From: Deltaproteobacteria bacterium UBA6106
GTDB lineage: Bacteria > Desulfobacterota > Syntrophorhabdia > Syntrophorhabdales > Syntrophorhabdaceae
Assembly (NCBI GenBank): GCA_002428485.1
Contig: DIWM01000045.1
Location: forward strand, 1 to 13,912
Direction of reading: 5' to 3'
Length of the DNA stretch: 13,912 bases
In this document: positions 7,399 through 13,897 of the stretch, piece after piece
Layout: every line of letters starts with the position of its first letter
Numbering within the stretch: the first letter of the stretch is position 1
Translations under genes and position numbers: made by a program
Notes under the pieces: generated by a model
What the model saw: only the letters and a program-made list of their open reading frames with translations
The model's database searches: none
What the model was told of the DNA's origin: nothing

Positions 7399-8778
7399 GC
7401 AACACCTGCCGACAGGCTTAAAGAAAATATTAAAGAACAAAAGACCATACAAATGCTCCTCATGGGGAGTTTTTACGGTAAGGTTTATCTTGTCGGCGGA
7501 GCCATACGGGAACTGATACTTGGCAATAAGCCGCGTGATTATGATTTCGCGCTGTCAGACGCACGGGACATCAAAACATTTGAATCTATCTTTCATGCCC
7601 CCTCGTTCATACTCGGGAAAAAACCGATCCAGACGCACCGGATCGTCATTAAAGACCAGGCGCTTGACATTACCATCTTAAAAGGCACCATTGACGAAGA
7701 CCTGAAAAGAAGAGATTTTACGATTAACGCCATTGCCTACAACGTCAGGGACAACAGCATTACCGACACATTGCAGGGCATTGAGGATATCCAACGGGGA
7801 ATAATACGGTATCCCGATGAAAACTCAATAACCAACGATCCCCTGAGGATGCTTAAGGCTGTGCGACACTTTACCATGCTCCAGGATTTTTCGCTCGACA
7901 TTGACCTGGCGCGGTCTATCACAGAATTGAAACACCTTATCAATAACGTAGCGCCGGAGAGGGTCAAATATGAAATGGACCTGATCCTGTCATCGGTGAA
8001 TGTCGCCGCCGGCATGAAGAAGCTGGAAGAGCTGGGCCTCCTTGTCGAGATCTTCCCTGAGCTTCATCCGCTCAAGCTTTTAGATAAGGAAAAACAGTTC
8101 ACGCTGGAGACCTTCGGGCACACAATAGACGGCTTCAATTATCTGCATAAATATGGGAGACGGTATAATCTCGACAGAAGAGAAGTGAGCAATGTCGGCT
8201 ATTCGCTTCTTTTTCATGACCTCGGAAAGGCCAACACCTTTACCTATGACGAGGAAAAAGATGCGGTACATTTCTTTTATCATGAGCGATTTTCCAGGGA
8301 CATTTCTCAATCCATCATGGAAAGATTCAAGTTCAGCGCACAGGAGGCGAAGGATGTTCTTTCCCTGATAGAAAACCATATGAGGATATTTCTCATCAGC
8401 AATGACGAGTCCACCGAAAAGGCATTGCGAAGGGTCGTCTATAAGATGGGCAGTCTTACACCTTCCCTTGTCATTCTCACTCTTTGCGATATGTATGGAA
8501 GTTCCGGCGGCAAGAAGAATGATTCAACTCAACGGGTAAAAAAGCGTTGTGATGAGATCATCGAAATGTTCGTCCAGTGGAAAAGGAAACCCCTGCCGAA
8601 GCTCGTTACCGGTGGAGACCTCCTGCTGATGGGTTTTTCCGAAGGACCTTTTATCGGCAAGTGCCTTAACGAGATACGCGAAAAACAGGTCGCCGGGGAG
8701 ATAGCGACAAAAGAAGAAGCAATGGAATATGCAAGGGAACAGTTAAAAATCGTAGGGAGTAAAGAGTTGATACCATAA
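7396..8778 (+). CDS. CCA-adding enzyme/poly(A) polymerase family protein with HD domain
   Basis: This 460-residue class II nucleotidyltransferase would add CCA (or A residues) to RNA 3' ends. The catalytic core is near the N-terminus. It shows a GGAIRELILG loop (34-43), the paired acidic residues Asp48 and Asp50 in RDYDFAL, a third Asp91 in ALDITIL, the RRDFTINAIAYN motif (105-116) and the DPLRMLKAVRHF helix (148-159). An HD-type domain follows, with His274-Asp275 in LLFHDLGKAN and further histidines at 242, 292, 296 and 328, which suggests metal-dependent phosphohydrolase activity. The family usually has GGxVRD in the first loop; here it reads GGAIRE. Sequence alone does not separate CCA-adding, A-adding and poly(A) polymerase members. 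The gene follows the PhoU-like gene by 3 nt and uses TTG. Confidence 0.88.
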   Translation: MATPADRLKENIKEQKTIQMLLMGSFYGKVYLVGGAIRELILGNKPRDYDFALSDARDIKTFESIFHAPSFILGKKPIQTHRIVIKDQALDITILKGTIDEDLKRRDFTINAIAYNVRDNSITDTLQGIEDIQRGIIRYPDENSITNDPLRMLKAVRHFTMLQDFSLDIDLARSITELKHLINNVAPERVKYEMDLILSSVNVAAGMKKLEELGLLVEIFPELHPLKLLDKEKQFTLETFGHTIDGFNYLHKYGRRYNLDRREVSNVGYSLLFHDLGKANTFTYDEEKDAVHFFYHERFSRDISQSIMERFKFSAQEAKDVLSLIENHMRIFLISNDESTEKALRRVVYKMGSLTPSLVILTLCDMYGSSGGKKNDSTQRVKKRCDEIIEMFVQWKRKPLPKLVTGGDLLLMGFSEGPFIGKCLNEIREKQVAGEIATKEEAMEYAREQLKIVGSKELIP

Positions 8779-8919
8779 TGAATACCAATTACCAAACAAT
8801 TGCCCATGCCGCGCTTCGCACGGCACCCTCGAAGAATGAAAATGATGTATCCGGTACTTTCCTCCATAAGGACGAGCATGTCGTCGGGACATCCCCGGCA
8901 AACACGCCGGATAAAGGCA

Positions 8920-8954
8920 GTGAAAGGTAAAAGGTGAAAAGTAAAAAGTGAGAA
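8920..8954 (+). repeat. Tandem degenerate heptads, GTRAAAR type
   Basis: Five directly adjacent 7-nt units, alternating between GTGAAA- and GTAAAA-like forms (GTGAAAG at 8920-8926, GTAAAAG at 8927-8933, and so on). It is the same period as the arrays beside the EF-Tu-like gene but A-rich. Confidence 0.7.
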
Positions 8955-9024
8955 ACAAAAAAACTGAAGAGACGATACAGCAGAACCTTTTCGCCGAACA
9001 CCAAACAGATTTATTGGAATCTCG

Positions 9025-9040
9025 ATATACGATATACTGT
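9025..9040 (-). repeat. 16-nt inverted copy of the 6196-6211 repeat
   Basis: Read on the minus strand, this is ACAGTATATCGTATAT, identical to 6196-6211 on the plus strand. It lies 7 nt from the 30-nt element at 9048. Confidence 0.65.
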
Positions 9041-9047
9041 AATTAAG

Positions 9048-9077
9048 CCGAGCTTCCTCGCCTCACGACGGTTTGCT
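9048..9077 (-). repeat. 30-nt dispersed repeat, left copy
   Basis: On the minus strand it begins AGCAAACCGTCGTGAGGC. It matches 13850-13879 on the plus strand at 28 of 30 positions. The two copies face in opposite directions and bracket the sufC-like to polyferredoxin cluster. Confidence 0.75.
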
Positions 9078-9120
9078 CCGGGATATCCCGGCGCCATGCT
9101 CTCATTATATGCCCGGGATA
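9078..9120. repeat. Nested palindromes
   Basis: CCGGGATATCCCGG (9078-9091) is a perfect 14-bp palindrome. Its right half TATCCCGG (9084-9091) also pairs with CCGGGATA (9113-9120), so two alternative hairpins are possible. It directly abuts the 30-nt element. It may be part of a repeat unit rather than an operator. Confidence 0.55.
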
Positions 9121-9220
9121 GACTATTTTCTACGTAAAAGGAAAAGTAAGGACGGGATGAAATTTCTTTCGTAATTGTGATTTGGTTATTATAGAGTTTC
9201 ATCACCCATGGCCGTATCCC

Positions 9221-9255
9221 TTGACCCTTGACAAACAAAATAGGATAATTATATT
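9221..9255 (+). promoter_or_regulatory. Two overlapping sigma70-like promoters for the sufC-like operon
   Basis: TTGACC (9221-9226) and GATAAT (9244-9249) are separated by 17 nt. Offset from these, TTGACA (9228-9233) and TATATT (9250-9255) are separated by 16 nt. Each pair is near consensus. They lie about 40 nt before the sufC-like ATG, with no gene between. This is the best promoter in the window. Confidence 0.7.
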
Positions 9256-9291
9256 CAAGAACGTAAGAACGCCGCTAAAAAGGAGTTTTTT

Positions 9292-10050
9292 ATGTTGGTC
9301 ATCGAAGATCTGCAAGTGGAATTGGCGGGAAAAACCCTTCTGAAGGATATTGACCTCGAGATAAGACCGGGTGAGACACATATCCTGTTTGGCCCCAACG
9401 GCTCGGGGAAAACATCCCTTCTCATGACGATCATGGGCTATCCCCAGTATATCGTGAAAAAAGGGAAGATCACCTTCAAGGGGGTGGATATCACCCACGC
9501 GCCCATCAATGAACGGGCAGCTCTCGGCATCGGCATGTCATACCAGCGCCCACCCACGATAAACGGCCTCAAGACCAGACAGATGGTGGATATTTGTGCA
9601 AAAACGAAGGTTGATACCGAAGGCATGGCGCGTTCCCTCAATTTCGGGGACTTCCTTGACAGGGACGTGAACGCGGGTTTCTCCGGGGGCGAGATCAAAC
9701 GTTCCGAACTTCTTCAGCTTAAGGCCCAGGATCCGGACCTTATGCTCTTCGATGAGCCCGAGTCCGGGGTGGACATTGAGAATATGGCGCTTATCGGCAC
9801 TACAATCGCCCAGATCCTCCAGAAAAATCCTCCAAGGGCAGAAAAGGGCAAACCGTTTGTCCAACAGCAGAAAGAGAGGACCAAGATGGGGCTTATTATC
9901 ACCCATACCGGGTATATCCTTGATTATGTCCCCGCCGATAAGGGCCAGGTGCTCTATGGCGGTGTCATTGCCTGTGCCGGTAATCCCCGTGAGATATTTC
10001 AATGTATCGGGCAAATGGGATATGAGGAGTGTGTAAAATGTACGATTTAG
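9292..10050 (+). CDS. sufC: SufC-like (SMS-type) Fe-S assembly ABC ATPase
   Basis: This 252-residue cytoplasmic ATPase would drive cluster assembly on a SufB-type scaffold. All ABC ATPase motifs are present: Walker A GPNGSGKTS (34-42), Q-loop Gln85 in SYQRPP, signature FSGGEIKRSE (130-139), Walker B LMLFDEPESG with Glu155, D-loop Asp161, and His205 in IITHTGYILDY. FSGGE-KR and DEPESGVDI are typical of SufC rather than transporter ATPases, and no permease is nearby. Two unusual points stand out. About 17 extra lysine- and glutamine-rich residues lie between the D-loop helix and the His205 strand (around 179-199). The C-terminus also carries Cys238 and a Cys247-x2-Cys250 pair. The pairing with a single SufB-like gene matches the minimal two-gene system called SMS in archaea and anaerobic bacteria. 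The stop overlaps the next start by 13 nt. Confidence 0.93.
   Translation: MLVIEDLQVELAGKTLLKDIDLEIRPGETHILFGPNGSGKTSLLMTIMGYPQYIVKKGKITFKGVDITHAPINERAALGIGMSYQRPPTINGLKTRQMVDICAKTKVDTEGMARSLNFGDFLDRDVNAGFSGGEIKRSELLQLKAQDPDLMLFDEPESGVDIENMALIGTTIAQILQKNPPRAEKGKPFVQQQKERTKMGLIITHTGYILDYVPADKGQVLYGGVIACAGNPREIFQCIGQMGYEECVKCTI
10024..10040 (+). promoter_or_regulatory. Ribosome site fixing the sufB-like start
   Basis: GAGGAG (10024-10029) lies 8 nt before ATG at 10038, within the last codons of the sufC-like gene. It excludes the in-frame GTG at 10029, which overlaps this site. Confidence 0.7.
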
Positions 10051-11264
10051 AAGACCTCAAAGAAAAAGCAAGGCAGGCACTCGATAAAAAGGCCTCGTTC
10101 GGCGGAGACCTTGATCTGAACACCTTTGACAGGTCCTTTGTCCCCCACAAGTACCTTGCAGAAGAGGAGATCTGCGCCATTCCGCAAGAAGAACAGAAAA
10201 GGCTCATCATGTCAGGGCTCGATGTGACCGGCCACGGCAGAGGCGGAACATACTTCCAGAAAGACACTTCCGTCATCCACTGTCAGAGCAAAGAAGAAGG
10301 CATCCAGGTCATACCGGTAACTGAGGCATTGAAAAATCACGACTGGGTCAAAGATTATTTCTGGAAGCTCGTTCCCGTTGATCAAGACAAGTATACCGCC
10401 TCGGCGTTGCTTGAACTCCACGACGGTTACGTAATCAGGGCCCTGCCCGGCAGCAAAAGCGTTTACCCCATCCAGGCATGCCTCTACCTCGATAAGGAGA
10501 ACCTCCAGCAGAACGTCCACAACCTCATCATTGCAGAAGAGGGCTCCGAACTCCACATCATCACCGGTTGCGCCACATCGCCTCACGTTAAGCGCGGCGT
10601 CCATGTCGGCATATCGGAGTTCTTCGTAAAGAAAGGAGCCAAGCTGAGCTTCACCATGATCCATAACTGGGCCGAAGAAATGGACGTCCGTCCAAGGTCC
10701 GTCGCTCGCGTTGAGGAAGGCGGTATCTTCATCAACAACTATATCTGTATGAAGCCTGTTCGTTCCATCCAGATGTACCCCACGACATACCTCGTGGGCG
10801 ATAATGCCACGGCGATGTTTTACAGCATTATCGTGGGAACACCGGGATCATACCTTGATATCGGCGGCAGGATCTACCTGAAAAACCGGGGCTCCCGTGC
10901 CGAGATCATCCAGCGATCCATCAGCAATGGGGCTCACATCATCAACCGCGGCCACCTGATCGGTGAAGCACCTGAGATCAAGGCCCACCTTGAATGCAAG
11001 GGGCTTTTACTCAAGGGCGGCATCATCGATTCTATTCCGCAGCTCGAAGGCCACGTGGAGGGCGTCGATATGTCCCATGAGGCGGCCGTCGGCAAGGTGG
11101 CGCAGGAGGAGATCAATTACCTTATGTCGCGGGGCCTCAGCGAAGATCAGGCAACATCAACCATCGTTCGGGGGTTCTTGAGTATTGACATCAAGGGGCT
11201 GCCTGAGGCATTAAAGGCCGAGATCGACCGGGCCATCGACACAAGCAACAAGGACTCCATGTAA
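10038..11264 (+). CDS. sufB: SufB-like (SMS-type) Fe-S cluster scaffold
   Basis: This 408-residue protein belongs to the SufB/SufD beta-helix family that assembles Fe-S clusters with SufC. Diagnostic segments include HNLIIAEEGSELHIITGCAT (161-180), the beta-helix run through residues 220-300, and a C-terminal helical SufC-binding segment GLSEDQATSTIVRGFLSIDI. Cys320 (AHLECKGLLL) and His347-Glu348 (VDMSHEAAVGKV) line up by eye with E. coli SufB Cys405 and His433-Glu434, which are implicated in cluster assembly. This makes it SufB-like rather than SufD-like. It is shorter than E. coli SufB (about 495 residues), as expected for the minimal two-gene type. There is no SufD, SufS, SufE or SufU in the window, so the sulfur source is unknown. 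It is translationally coupled to the sufC-like gene. Confidence 0.92.
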   Translation: MYDLEDLKEKARQALDKKASFGGDLDLNTFDRSFVPHKYLAEEEICAIPQEEQKRLIMSGLDVTGHGRGGTYFQKDTSVIHCQSKEEGIQVIPVTEALKNHDWVKDYFWKLVPVDQDKYTASALLELHDGYVIRALPGSKSVYPIQACLYLDKENLQQNVHNLIIAEEGSELHIITGCATSPHVKRGVHVGISEFFVKKGAKLSFTMIHNWAEEMDVRPRSVARVEEGGIFINNYICMKPVRSIQMYPTTYLVGDNATAMFYSIIVGTPGSYLDIGGRIYLKNRGSRAEIIQRSISNGAHIINRGHLIGEAPEIKAHLECKGLLLKGGIIDSIPQLEGHVEGVDMSHEAAVGKVAQEEINYLMSRGLSEDQATSTIVRGFLSIDIKGLPEALKAEIDRAIDTSNKDSM

Positions 11265-11271
11265 AAAGGCA

Positions 11272-12153
11272 ATGAAACGCAGGGATTTTCTCAAAGTTAC
11301 CCTCTCGACGCTTTTTGCGAGCCAGCTTCCAGCAAAATTGATGGCCCAGGCCAACCAGCCTGTCGTCGCCGTTGCCGAAGGAACGGACTGGGCCGCCATT
11401 ACACGCAGGGCCATCACCGCCCTCGGCGGGATGAAGGCATTTGTGAAGCCCGGGAACACCGTCGTCGTCAAGCCGAATATCGGCTGGGACAGGAAGCCGG
11501 AATATGCTGCCAACACCCACCCCCTCGTTGTGAAGGCGATCGTCGATGAATGTGTAAAGGCAGGGGCAAAAAGGGTCAAGGTCTTTGACAACACCTGCAA
11601 CGACCCCAGGAGGTGCTACGAGAACAGCGGCATCCAGGCAACCCTGAAAGGCCTCAGGAACGTGGAGATGAAGCACGTTGAGCGGGAACGCTTCAAGAAC
11701 ACGAAGATCAACGGCAGCTTTCTAAAAGAATGGGAGCTCTACGATGAGGCGCTGTCCGCGGATGTCCTTATCAATGTCCCCATCGCGAAACACCACGGAC
11801 TGACGGGATTGACGCTGGGATTAAAGAACATGATGGGCATAATGGGCGGAAACAGGGGGTATATTCACCGCAATATGGAAGATGCCCTCGCCGATCTGAA
11901 CCAGACCGTCAGAAGCCGGCTCACGATCATCGACGCCACACGGATACTCCTCGATCACGGCCCGCAGGGAGGTAGCCTGAAAGATGTAAAGGTCCTCAAC
12001 AGGGTTATCGCGTCCACAGATATCGTCGCTGCCGATGCTTACGCAACGACCTTCTTCAACCTCAACCCCCAGGATATACCTACCACGGTCGCGGCACACA
12101 AAAGAGGATTGGGAGAGATGAACCTCAGCAAGATCAAGCTTGTCAAGGCATGA
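11272..12153 (+). CDS. Tat-exported DUF362 protein
   Basis: This 293-residue protein starts with a twin-arginine signal: RRDFLK at residues 3-8, a short hydrophobic stretch, and a likely cleavage site near AKLMAQA (21-27). The mature part is a DUF362 domain: VVVKPNIGWDRKPEYAANTH (64-83), AGAKRVKVFDNTCNDPRRCY, VLINVPIAKHHGLTGLTLGL (165-184) and KNMMGIMGGNRGYIHR. DUF362 proteins are common in anaerobes and often carry or sit beside ferredoxin domains. This one has no cluster motif of its own but is followed by a polyferredoxin. The biochemical role of the domain is not established. It lies 7 nt after the sufB-like stop, and its ribosome site is poor (AAAAAGG very close to the ATG), so it may rely on translation from upstream. 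Export as a folded redox protein is inferred from the Tat motif. Confidence 0.88.
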   Translation: MKRRDFLKVTLSTLFASQLPAKLMAQANQPVVAVAEGTDWAAITRRAITALGGMKAFVKPGNTVVVKPNIGWDRKPEYAANTHPLVVKAIVDECVKAGAKRVKVFDNTCNDPRRCYENSGIQATLKGLRNVEMKHVERERFKNTKINGSFLKEWELYDEALSADVLINVPIAKHHGLTGLTLGLKNMMGIMGGNRGYIHRNMEDALADLNQTVRSRLTIIDATRILLDHGPQGGSLKDVKVLNRVIASTDIVAADAYATTFFNLNPQDIPTTVAAHKRGLGEMNLSKIKLVKA

Positions 12154-12201
12154 GTATGCGATACCCCGCATTGATCGACGGGCACACATAACAGCGCCTT
12201 A

Positions 12202-13725
12202 ATGAAGATAACCTCTTCCAGGATCTCTCAGCTTATCTTTCTGGCTATATTCATCATCCTCTTTGTCAACACCGAATACAGGGGAAAAGATGAGATTTCT
12301 GCCGCGATAAACAGCTTCTTCAGGGCAAACCCTCTCGTAACGATCAGCTACATCCTCGCTGTCAAGGCGGTGAACATACTTTTGATACCGGGGATCATGA
12401 TGATCCTCGCCTCGGCCATCCTCGGCAGGTTCTTCTGCGGATGGATCTGTCCCCTCGGTACGATCATCGATCTCGCAACAGTCAAGATACGTAAATCGAT
12501 CCCTGTAAAATTCCTCAAGGGCCGGTTCAAATACTACCTCCTCTTCACGCTCCTCGCCGCAGCCCTCTTTAATGTCAACATTACGGGGATTTTCGACCCC
12601 ATTGCCATACTCGTCCGCGCCCTTACCTTTTTCCTCTATCCCCTTCTCGGGTATACTGTTAGGAGCGGCTGGACCGGGCTCTACACCGCGCTCGGAGAAA
12701 AAAGGGATTACCTCGATCCCCTGTTCGCCTTCCTGCGCGACTACATTTTGCCGTTCAGGGAGACCTTCTACCCCCTTGCCTTTCTCTCGCTCATCTTTTT
12801 CATGGGAATTCTCTTCCTCGAAAGGTATGAAAGGAGAAACTGGTGCAAAAACCTCTGTCCCCTCGGCACGCTCCTTGGTATCATGGCAAATTTTTCCCTG
12901 TTCAAAAGGATCCCGGGGAAGCTCTGCACGGACTGCGGCCAATGTAAGGAGATCTGCCCAACCGGTTTTGATGCGGACACGCTTCAAAAGAGCGACTGCA
13001 TCCTGTGCATGGACTGCAAGCTTCAATGCGCGTTCAAGCGGGTAAAGTTTCCTTTTAAAGGCGTCCCCTCAATAAAACGGGAAAGGGCGGGGGGCACGAA
13101 GCCTGTCATTGGACGGCGGGTCTTTCTGGGCAGCATACTATCGGGGTTTTTACTGTCAAGGGCCTTTGTATTCCAGCTTCCCGGACAACACGAGAGGCTC
13201 CTGAGACCGCCCGGCGTAAAAGACGAAAAAGACTTTCTCGAAAAATGTGTCCGGTGCGGCGAGTGTATCAAGGTCTGCCTCAGAAGCGCCCTCTACCCGG
13301 ACTATTTTAAGGCCGGCCTCTACGGGGTCTTTATGCCCGTTATTATCCCCCGGCTGGGATATTGTGAATATAACTGCAACCTCTGTGGGCAGGTGTGTCC
13401 CACGGGCGCCATCCCAAACCTCGCCCTTGAAAAGAAGAAAACGAGCGTCATCGGGGTCGCCGTTATCGACAAAAATCATTGTCTTCCCTATGCCAAAAAG
13501 ATCAACTGCATCGTCTGCGAGGAACACTGTCCTATACCGGAAAAGGCCATTCGCTTTGAGGTGGTTGAAGAAAGGGATCACAGCGGCAAGGCCATCACCC
13601 TTAAAAAACCCTATATTGTTGAAGAATTATGCAACGGCTGTGGGATCTGCGAGAACAAATGCCCCCTTGAAGGGAAATCCGCGATCGAGATCTTTGCCCA
13701 GAGAAAGCGCCTCGGAAACGTATGA
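12202..13725 (+). CDS. NapH/NapG-like fusion polyferredoxin, membrane-bound
   Basis: This 507-residue protein has a membrane half and a ferredoxin half. The first half, like NapH/MauN/CcoG-type proteins, has about five hydrophobic segments (roughly 9-24, 45-74, 111-125, 130-150, 190-206). It also has two Cys-x3-Cys-Pro motifs (FFCGWICPLG at Cys79/83, NWCKNLCPLG at Cys215/219) and two ferredoxin motifs (Cys242-252 and Cys266-276). The second half opens with RRVFLG (305-310) and a hydrophobic stretch, which looks like a retained Tat signal-anchor. Four further cluster sites follow (Cys349-359, Cys388-399, Cys436-443 with Cys427, Cys477-487), as in NapG. In all, six [4Fe-4S] sites are possible. 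It probably moves electrons between the quinone pool or cytoplasm and an outer-face partner. It starts 48 nt after the DUF362 gene with no clear ribosome site; an in-frame stop at 12172-12174 rules out an earlier start. Confidence 0.9.
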   Translation: MKITSSRISQLIFLAIFIILFVNTEYRGKDEISAAINSFFRANPLVTISYILAVKAVNILLIPGIMMILASAILGRFFCGWICPLGTIIDLATVKIRKSIPVKFLKGRFKYYLLFTLLAAALFNVNITGIFDPIAILVRALTFFLYPLLGYTVRSGWTGLYTALGEKRDYLDPLFAFLRDYILPFRETFYPLAFLSLIFFMGILFLERYERRNWCKNLCPLGTLLGIMANFSLFKRIPGKLCTDCGQCKEICPTGFDADTLQKSDCILCMDCKLQCAFKRVKFPFKGVPSIKRERAGGTKPVIGRRVFLGSILSGFLLSRAFVFQLPGQHERLLRPPGVKDEKDFLEKCVRCGECIKVCLRSALYPDYFKAGLYGVFMPVIIPRLGYCEYNCNLCGQVCPTGAIPNLALEKKKTSVIGVAVIDKNHCLPYAKKINCIVCEEHCPIPEKAIRFEVVEERDHSGKAITLKKPYIVEELCNGCGICENKCPLEGKSAIEIFAQRKRLGNV

Positions 13726-13752
13726 TCATTATTTAATCAAACTGCTCCTTGG

Positions 13753-13776
13753 GATTCAATGGTCATCTCTTGAATC
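13753..13776. other. Hairpin after the polyferredoxin gene
   Basis: GATTCAA (13753-13759) and TTGAATC (13770-13776) pair perfectly around a 10-nt loop, 27 nt after the stop codon. There is no T-run, so it is only a weak terminator candidate. Confidence 0.3.
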
Positions 13777-13849
13777 TTCGCATCCTATTGTGATACTATT
13801 AAATACATTATCCCAGATAAGTCATTAGCGCAGTGTCAGGCTTTCCTTT

Positions 13850-13879
13850 AGCAAACCGTCGTGAGGCAAGGAAGCTTGG
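13850..13879 (+). repeat. 30-nt dispersed repeat, right copy
   Basis: Begins AGCAAACCGTCGTGAGGC and matches the inverted copy at 9048-9077 at 28 of 30 positions. The two differences are G/A in the middle and C/T near the end. Confidence 0.75.
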
Positions 13880-13880
13880 T

Positions 13881-13897
13881 CTTTTGCGAAGCAAAAG
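13881..13897. repeat. Perfect 7-bp hairpin beside the right 30-nt repeat
   Basis: CTTTTGC and GCAAAAG pair around GAA. It follows the 30-nt repeat by 1 nt. The left copy of the repeat has no matching hairpin on that side. Confidence 0.5.

Larger units (their letters stand above)
8779..9291. other. Repeat-rich intergenic region upstream of the sufC-like gene
   Basis: No real gene is seen in these 513 nt; the short frames on the minus strand have no family resemblance. The left part holds several small stems: a GC hairpin at 8810-8826 (GCCG/CGGC outer arms, one internal mismatch) and CCGGC/GCCGG at 8895-8899 and 8906-8910. Next come a heptad array, a 16-nt inverted copy of a sequence near mnmG, a 30-nt element repeated at the right end of the window, and palindromes around 9078-9120. 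The right end carries the promoters and ribosome site of the next operon (AGGAG at 9281-9285, 6 nt before ATG). No clear T-run terminator for the preceding gene was found. Confidence 0.6.

Noticed and set aside
8779..9004. Small minus-strand genes in the gap after the nucleotidyltransferase gene
   Set aside because: Three overlapping frames cover the same repeat-rich DNA, have no ribosome sites and no recognisable domains.
10029..10037. GTG start three codons upstream for the sufB-like gene
   Set aside because: It would overlap its own best ribosome site; ATG at 10038 has GAGGAG at the right distance.
9292..10050. Transporter ATPase
   Set aside because: No permease or binding protein is adjacent. 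The signature and D-loop context and the coupled SufB-like gene indicate SufC-type function.
12199..13026. Long minus-strand open frame of 275 codons, very acidic
   Set aside because: Antisense to the polyferredoxin gene, whose cysteine motifs prove the plus frame. The acidic composition is a by-product of complementary codons.
9048..13879. Insertion sequence or transposon with terminal inverted repeats
   Set aside because: No transposase or integrase lies between the repeats and no target duplication is visible; reported only as a flanking repeat pair.
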